From NCBI GenBank assembly GCA_039707655.1, contig CM077666.1, positions 244,434,166-244,498,165 on the forward strand: 64,000 nt of DNA, in the 5' to 3' direction. The first letter of the stretch is position 1; the number at the start of each line of letters is the position of its first letter. The notes under the pieces are model-generated. The model did not search any database. It saw only the letters and a list, made by a program, of their open reading frames with translations, and had not been told where the DNA came from. Made by a program: the position numbers and the translations under genes. Below are positions 57,301 to 64,000 of the stretch, in pieces. This DNA is from Elymus sibiricus (Eukaryota; Streptophyta; Magnoliopsida; Poales; Poaceae).

Positions 57301-58567
57301 CACCATTCAACAATCCCTCCAGTAGCGATATTGAATTCTTGTAGTTGAGTAGAATGCATGAGGTAGGAGCCCACCACCCTGTTATCAAGCCCCGGGACGT
57401 TATTTATTTTAATGCTACGCTATAGTAGACGGGGTTGGTATGAGTGTTCGGGAGAGGTGTGAGAATGGAGGACTCTACGTCAATGACGACAACTTCATGA
57501 TGGCAATTTCAAGACCGGCATTCTTCAAGGCCTGCATCTTCAAGGCCTCAAGATTTCGAGACTCGAGACAAGATTTCAATACACACTACTGGGTGAAGGA
57601 TGGATTTGATGGGCACCCTGGAGTAACCAGTGGATGGCCGGGATGCATGGAGAAGCGCCATGACATCTTGCGGAAAGCTTCACCCAGACTCAAAGAGACG
57701 GAAGAATACTTCATGCCCGGAAGCTTACCTGTGCAACCGCAAGTCATTATGGGCTCTGGCTTGGTTGACCCTAGTTGTGACTCTGGCTGGGACGGTGCTA
57801 GCAGATGTAGAACTACGGTAGGATTGGATGAGCACCGGACAGTGGTCAGAGGAACTCTTCGGAAGACCATGTTTCGGTCGTCTTGTTCTCAAACACCCTG
57901 AAGTGCGAGAACGTAAAGAGAGGGATCGAATCTTGTGGGTAAAGTGCACAACACTCTGCAGAGTTAAAACCTAATCGATTAGCCGTGTCCCCGGTTACGG
58001 ACAATTTGAGCCTCTGGACTTGGATCTATCTCTGAACTCTCAACACCGGACTGATAACTAATTGTGGGCAACTTATGATACTTTTGGGCTATGAGACATC
58101 GGTTGGCGGAACCATGTCGTAGTAGATAACTCTGTAGTGAAGACTCCTGATATTCCGTTGATGTAGGGAAAATAAAACCAGCTTTTACGCAAAAACTCAA
58201 ACACAGAGCCACAATGCCATATTGCATATAGAATAGTTTTATCATCTGTTTTTCTTATGGTGATCTTGCCGGTACATTCAATGTACTGACCTACACGGCT
58301 GCAACGTATCATGTTGCAGGATTTCTACGACGAGTAAGAGTTACGATATAGGGTTACGGTCTACACTCAACTTGCCGATGGCGTTGATGGGAATCCACAC
58401 CCGTTTGACTGTTTCCGCTGTGACTTATGAGGTATATATCAGTTTTACGTTTTTATACATGTGATTGCACTTTGATATATACATTGATGTACTGTGTGTG
58501 CCAGCATACTGATCCAGGGATGGCACAGATACACAGAGACTTGGCCGCTTGAGGTCGGGTCGCTACA
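54396..58567 (+). repeat. 3' LTR of the LARD-like element (4172 bp)
   Basis: Starts TGTAACATCCC, ends CGGGTCGCTACA, followed by TSD TCATC. By eye it is identical to the 5' LTR over 56230-58300 and about 1.6% different before and after. Confidence 0.93.
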
Positions 58568-58572
58568 TCATC

Positions 58573-59536
58573 ATTAGTAGAGCATTGTCCCAGTGAGGAA
58601 AGGATGATGGAGACCATGATTCCCCCACAAGTCGGGATGAGACTCCGGACGAAAAATAAAAAAATAAAAAGGAAAAAAAGAGGCCAAAAAGAGCCCATCA
58701 AAAAAAAGAAAAAAGAAAAAAGGAGAAAAAAATGAAAACAAAAAAAAGAGAGAGAAAAAGAGAGAAGGGGCAATGTTACTATCCTTTTACCACACTTGTG
58801 CTTAAGAGTAGCACCATGTTTTTCATATAGAGAGTCTCCTATTTTGTCACTTTCATATACTAGTGGGAATTTTTCATTATAGAACTTGGCTTGTATATTC
58901 CGATGATGGGCTTCCTCATATGCCCGAGGTCTTCATGAGCAAGCAAGTTGGATGCACAACCACTTAGTTTTTAGTTTGAGCTTTCATACACTTATTGCTC
59001 TTAGTGCATCCGTTGCATGGCAATCCCTACTCCTCGCATTGATATCGATTGATGGGCATCTCCATAGCCCGTTGATCCGCCTAGTCGATGCGAGACTTTC
59101 TCCCTTTTTGACTTATCCTTATTGATCCCTATCACCGCATTCTATTCCACCTATAGTGCTATATCCATGGCTCGCGCTCATGTATTGTGTGGGGGTTGAA
59201 AAGGCTAAAGCGCGTTAAAAAGTATGAACCAATTGCTCGGCTGACATCGGGGTTGTACATGATTTATATTTTGTGTTAAGAAGATGGAGCATGACAAGGC
59301 TATATGATTTTGTAGGGATAACATTCTTTAGCATTTTTATTCTGAAAGGCATGATTGTTTGTTGGTATGCCTGATTATTGATGTCTATATATCAAATTAT
59401 AGACTATTGCTTTGAATCACTCGTGTCTTAATATTCATGCCATGATTATATTATATGATCAAGATTATGCTAGGTAGCATTCCACATCAAAAATTATCTT
59501 TTTTATCATTTACCTACTTGAGGACGAGCAGGAATT
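58573..59536 (+). other. Sabrina-like internal region, right part
   Basis: No ORF. An A-rich low-complexity stretch lies at about 58650-58765. The segment from 58850 to 58990 is repeated in the partial element at the right window edge (63850-64000). Confidence 0.8.
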
Positions 59537-59550
59537 AAGCTTGGGGATGC
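59537..59550 (+). other. PPT of the Sabrina-like element
   Basis: AAGCTTGGGGATGC, directly before the TG of the 3' LTR; identical to 32447-32460. Confidence 0.8.
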
Positions 59551-61082
59551 TGATACGTCTCCGTCGTAGCTATAATTTTTGATTGTTTCATGCCAATATT
59601 CTACAATTTCCACATACTTTTGGCAACATTTTATATGATTTTTTGGGACTAACATATTGATCCAGTGCCCAGTGCCAGTTTCTGTTTGTTGCATGTTTTT
59701 TGTTTCACAGAAATTCCATATCAAACGAAGTCCAAACATGATAAAAATTTAAGGAGATTTATTTTGGAATATATGTGATTTTTGGGAAAAAGAATCAACG
59801 CGAGACGATGCCCGAGGACACGGCAAGCCTGGAGGGCGCGGGCCCCCTGGGCGCGCCTAGGGGGCTTGTGGCTCCCCTGTAGGTCAGTTGAGGGTGTCCT
59901 TCTGTCGCAAGGAAGCTAATATCTGGATAAAAATCCCCTCAAAATTTCATCCCAATCGGAGTTACGGATCTCTGGGAATTTAAGAAACGGTTTTCGGCCA
60001 GAAAACAGGAACGCGAAACAGAAGAGAACAGAGAGAGAGATCAAATCTCGAAGGGGCTCCTCCCCTAAGGGAGCCATGGCGGCCATGGACCAGAGGGGAA
60101 ACTCTCCTCCCATCTAGGGGGTAGGCCAAGGAAGAAGAATAAGGAGGGGGGCTCTCTCCTCCTCTCCCCCGGTGGCGCCGGAACGCCGCCGGGGCAATCA
60201 TTGTGACGGCGATCTACACCAACAACTTCGCCGCCGTCAACACCAACCCTCTCCCCCTCTATGCAGCGGTGTAACACCTCTTCTCCCTGATGTAATCTCT
60301 ACTTAAACATGATGCTTAACGCTATATATTACTATCCAATGATATGTGGCAATCCTATGATGTTTGAGTAGATTCTTTTAGCCCTATGGGTTGATTGATG
60401 ATCGTGATTGGTTTGAGTTGTATGTTTTATTTTGGTGCTGTCCTATGGTGCCCTTCGTGTCACGCAAGCGTGAGGGATTCCCGCTGTAGGGTTTGTAATA
60501 CGTTCATAATTCTTTTATAGTGGGCGGCTAGAGTGACAGAAGCTTACACCCCGAGTAAGGGGGTTGTTGCGTATGGGAGTAAAGAGGACTTATTACTTAA
60601 TGCTATGGTTGGGTTTTACCTTAATGATCTTTGGTAGTTGCGGATGCTTGCTAGAGTTCCAATCATAAGTGCATATGATCCAAGTATGGAAAGTATGTTA
60701 GCTCATGCCTCTCCCTCATATAAAATTGCAATAATGATTACCGGTCTAGTTATCGATTGCCTAGGGACAAATCCTTCTCTTGTGTTACAAAAGCTTTCTA
60801 CTAAACAACTAACTTTTCTTATCTTGCAAATTACTCGTAGTTTTATTCTCGCTAAGTACTCCTAGTTTTATTCTTGCAAAGTAGTTCTAGCATTACACCT
60901 ACAAAGTACTTCTAGTTTCATACTTGTTCTAGGTAAAGCAAATGTTAAGTGTGCGTAGAGTTGTATCGGTGGTCGATAGAACTTGAAGGGAATATCGATT
61001 CTACCTTTAGCTCCTTGTTGGGTTCGACACTCTTATTTATCGAGAAAGGCTACAACTGATCCCCTATACTTGTGGGTTATCA
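59551..61082 (+). repeat. 3' LTR of the Sabrina-like element
   Basis: 1532 bp from TGATACGTCTCC to CTTGTGGGTTATCA, followed by TSD GATGA (61083-61087). Confidence 0.93.
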
Positions 61083-61087
61083 GATGA

Positions 61088-63820
61088 CATAGACACCTGC
61101 AGATAAGGTAAATATTTCTCTCACAGTTCATTTTTTTCCCGGCAGTAAGTGTTTACACAATCTAAACATATCCATGATGCTGGCTTCAGCCTGATTTGGG
61201 GACTATTAACAAAAATACCGATCGCAACAAATTAGTCTGGATAATGAATTATGTATTAGCTTCTCTATAAGCAGCGCCAGTGAGAATGTGCCTGCGTTAG
61301 ACAATTCAATTTTAGTAAATGCATGCAAACTGAATTATGTATTAGTTTGAGCACGTCACTGAAAAGGCGGTTCTTCTCTATGCAAGTTTACGGATTGCTT
61401 GGGCGAGATTTTGTTAGGGTAATATCAGTGGTTGCTAGCAATCAGTAGAGTCACTCATAGGCTTAGTGCGATCGAACATGCATTTTTTGTGCTACCAGTA
61501 CCACGATTTCAACATTTTTTTGGAGGGAGAGGTGAGATTCGTACATACAATAGTCTGTTTGTAGTTGGGAATGGAGTGGAGATGTTTGGTTTGGCTTGTT
61601 ATGCCTTGAATTTGGTTACACTCTGCATTATGAATAGTCCAAAAAACGTTGATATTAACACCATAGTATTTTGTACCTACAGGCTAAATTACTGTAGTGT
61701 TTGATACTTTGGTTTTTTAGTACTTTGTTATCAAACAGGGCCTTATAGTTTTTAAGATCAACAACCCCTAAATCATAGTACTAAACTACTAATGCTTGTG
61801 CAAGTTTGCTTTAATTAATTTTGAGATGTGCTCCTTCTGATTGAAGACGATCGTGACCAATTTAAGTAGTGCAAAACCATTCAACATTGTTGGTATGAAT
61901 TGGGCTTGGAAAATACTCGATCGAGCAGCTCCTTTGTTGTTTGGTTATAGGTATACTCCCATCCTTGTGGAAGCTACAAGAAGAATAACAATTATTAATG
62001 ATAATTGTTATTTAGGTGTTTTGATGACATACTAGAAAACAAGCTTCCTGAAGGAGACAGGCGGTACCACTAATTCTCATGTCACTATGTGCTATCATAT
62101 TGTAGAGTACAAGGAGCTATACAACCTACTGAAGGCGAGGGATTATGAGATAGAGCAAATTAAGAGAAAATTTGGGTTGCCTTGCCTCATGTTCGCAGCG
62201 TGCCACTGTGTGCATGTCACTCAGCCTCGATTCAGTAGCGGGGGCAAAACAGCAGTGTGGTGGTGGCGATTGGCAATAACGTTTGACCTTAGCGAAGGGG
62301 TCACGGTAGCACACTCGTTCGACATATGAGAATTAGTGTTAGTACCTTTCTATTTTTATGCGGCTGGTGATGGATCTATCATCTCCCTCTTAACTGTGAA
62401 TAAATATGCCAAAGTAGTAATACTACTTTTTTATTATGTGGCTCTGCACCTATGTTATTATCATTGTGCTTTCTATATTTACTTATGCACTAACTACCAG
62501 CATCTTTAATTCAGTAATAAGCCACCTCTTAGAGCTGTGTAGTGATGGCCTACATTTTGGTTCAGCCTTACACACTTCACCGGATATATGAATTTAATTA
62601 GATGTATGTAGATACCTTGGTGTACAAGGACCCATTATACTCCTTTTTTTGTAGCCTCACAATCAGTTCATATACATGTTCTAGATCGTACAAACTAGCG
62701 TGGCAGTAGTTAGAACATAGTTCTATGAGAGTGAGACCTTTGGGCCATCACCACAATGAACCATCGGACCAAAAGTATGGTGTTGGTTTTTTTATTGTCG
62801 ATGTGTCATAGAAGTGAGTTGTTTTGTTGCTGCCGAGTACCTCTGTGTTTTCAGTTTTGGCTCCTGGCTTTTTATGCCTACCCGATTATTCATGCTCATG
62901 TGCACCCAAATTGAATCACATATTTTTTATATATATAATTGGTTCAATATCAGATTATCCCTACAGGTTGAGTGATATTTATCTCAATAGAGAACTATTT
63001 TATTTGTTAGAAATGTAGTTCTGATTTTGTTATCGACTTGTCGGCTATGTACATGAGCACGCACAAGTTGCAGTGACTTAGCGCTGGTAAGAAACTTTGA
63101 AACATTTTCTCTTCCATTCACATTTATTTAAAAGGGGCGCTTATAGGGTTTTTGGGTAATAGATATTTTCAAATATTGAAGCAAGCATACCACTAACATG
63201 GCAACACTACTTACTTTTAGTTAGCTTCTGTTGAATCATATTGAACTCAAATAGTGAATTAGAATGACAAACTAAGCACCAGTTGAGTTTCCTTAAAAGG
63301 ATTTGCAACGTGGCCAACTATATTTTGTTTTCAAGGAACTTAATCACACAAGTTCACCATGGCCTACTATATTGTGTCTGAAGGAATTTTATCATGAAAG
63401 TTCTCGGTTACCATTGTTGTTTCACACATACAGTGACATAAGAGTGGTGCGGAGCTCGAGATCGTTCATGGTTGAGAACCTTGTCATAGACTGGAGTCAA
63501 TGTCTTTGTGTCGTGTGTAGTTTCAGGTGAAGTTGAGGCCAACCGCACATTCATTGTTATTATCCATCTAAGTGATGGACATTAGATGCGATAATATGGA
63601 ACATGAGGCAACATGGATTTCGTTAGGTAATCGTCAGAACTAGAACAAGCTCATGGATGATGAAACATCACACGTGTAATGGGATGACATTAAATGAGAG
63701 GGGGGCTGGGGTGGGGGAGGAAGCACGATATAGATGGTGATGTTTTTTCCCGTAGTTTCTAACCTCTCCGTCCAAAAAGAACACATTCAATCAATAAGTT
63801 ATGTCGTAAATACATGTTAT
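61088..63820. other. Low-copy sequence, possible Helitron cargo
   Basis: No gene recognised. Small frames at 61432-61704, 61841-62035 and 62087-62329 have no domains I know. Near 61640-61750 a stretch ending ATCAAACAGGGCC resembles hAT-type MITE ends of grasses, but I could not place a matching start. The sequence is otherwise AT-rich with no tRNA or LTR signs. It ends in the hairpin described next. Confidence 0.45.
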
Positions 63821-63849
63821 CCCGTGGCAACGCATGGGTATTCAACTAG
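63821..63849 (+). mobile_element. Helitron-like 3' terminus
   Basis: CCCGTGGCAACGCATGGG can form a short hairpin (CCCGT/ATGGG with one G-T pair), followed eight bases later by CTAG and a host T. This agrees with the grass Helitron 3' end (hairpin plus CTRR inserted between A and T). On the right the sequence is Sabrina-like internal DNA, so the end falls exactly at a repeat boundary. The 5' end (TC) was not found. Confidence 0.55.
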
Positions 63850-64000
63850 TTTTGTTTTAATAAGAGATTTTTACATTATAGAACTTGGCTTGTATATTCC
63901 GATGACGGGCTTCCTCAAATGCCTGAGGTCTTCATGAGCAAGCAAGTTGGATGCACACCCACTTAGTTTCCGTAGCGAGCTTTCATACACTTATAGCTCT
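63850..64000 (+). mobile_element. Second Sabrina-like internal fragment
   Basis: From about 63866 it matches 58876-58990 closely (ATTATAGAACTTGGCTTGTA and following), with scattered differences. It runs off the window and belongs to another element of the same family. Confidence 0.8.

Larger units (their letters stand above)
47415..58567 (+). mobile_element. LARD-like LTR element with 4.17-kb LTRs
   Basis: LTRs 47415-51583 and 54396-58567, TSD TCATC (47410-47414 and 58568-58572), tRNA-iMet PBS, 2.8-kb internal region coding for a gag with five knuckles and nothing of pol. The dimensions recall the large retrotransposon derivatives described in barley (Sukkula-like). The LTR 3' region and the TGTAACATCCC start resemble grass Tekay/Del-type chromoviruses, from memory. 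It is about 1.6% diverged between LTRs outside one identical tract. Confidence 0.9.
28617..61082 (+). mobile_element. Sabrina-like, pol-less Athila-type LTR element with two nested insertions
   Basis: LTRs 28617-30147 and 59551-61082, TSD GATGA, perfect Asp-type PBS, one 449-codon ORF of unknown function and no pol. Removing the nested elements leaves about 7.6 kb. LTR ends (TGATACGTC...GGGTTATCA), PBS and PPT style resemble the Athila element at 6521, suggesting a non-autonomous relative. The name Sabrina is from memory of Triticeae repeats. LTRs differ by roughly 3% by eye. Confidence 0.88.

Noticed and set aside
28426..61106. 69-codon frame restored by removing the Sabrina-like element
   Set aside because: Short, bounded by stops, Glu/Gly-rich without a domain; consistent with chance.
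61545..61790. MITE ending ATCAAACAGGGCC
   Set aside because: No paired terminal inverted repeat or TSD could be fixed by eye.

Overview
The window looks like an intergenic piece of a large grass genome, most probably Triticeae (wheat, Aegilops or barley group). It holds no host gene, rRNA, tRNA or CRISPR array that I can support. At least 90% is LTR retrotransposon sequence stacked by nested insertion. Family comparisons are from memory; no database was searched. Boundaries come from paired LTRs, TG...CA termini, primer-binding sites (PBS), polypurine tracts (PPT) and 5-bp target-site duplications (TSDs) read directly.

Left block (1-26939). A Tat-lineage Ty3/gypsy remnant (Tat-B, 23646-26939) was hit by an Athila-lineage element (6521-23645, + strand). 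That element was hit twice. A second Tat-lineage element (Tat-A, 1-6520) entered 7 bp before the end of its 5' LTR. A gag-only LTR element on the - strand (14033-22529, TSD AGAAG) entered its 3' LTR. Tat-A and Tat-B both carry a spliced antisense gene before the 3' LTR; in Tat-A all five exons join in phase.

Right block (28617-61082). A pol-less element resembling Triticeae Sabrina (LTRs 28617-30147 and 59551-61082, TSD GATGA) carries two insertions in its internal region. One is a 13.7-kb Sirevirus-type Ty1/copia element on the - strand (33385-47063, TSD AAACC) with gag, protease, integrase, RT, RNase H and a long env-position ORF. The other is an 11.2-kb LARD-like element (47415-58567, TSD TCATC) with 4.17-kb LTRs and a gag with five CCHC-type knuckles but no pol.

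The stretches 26940-28616 and 61083-63849 join when the Sabrina-like element is removed. They end in a Helitron-like 3' terminus (hairpin plus CTAG at 63849) next to a second Sabrina-like fragment (63850-64000), so this low-copy sequence may be Helitron cargo.

Every pol reading frame here is broken, and four elements lack an RT, so they would have depended on enzymes supplied from elsewhere. Most in-frame stops are TAG, TAA or TGA where CAG, CAA or CGA is plausible, as expected from deamination of methylated cytosine. By eye, LTR pairs differ by about 3% (Sabrina-like, Sirevirus), 2.6% (gag-only) and 1.6% (LARD-like outside one identical tract). The most unusual observations are the gag-only ORF that reads through its PPT into the U3, exact internal PPT copies in two Athila-type elements, an LTR-like promoter segment before the Athila ORF2, the five-exon antisense gene, and a 2071-bp identical tract inside an otherwise diverged LTR pair.
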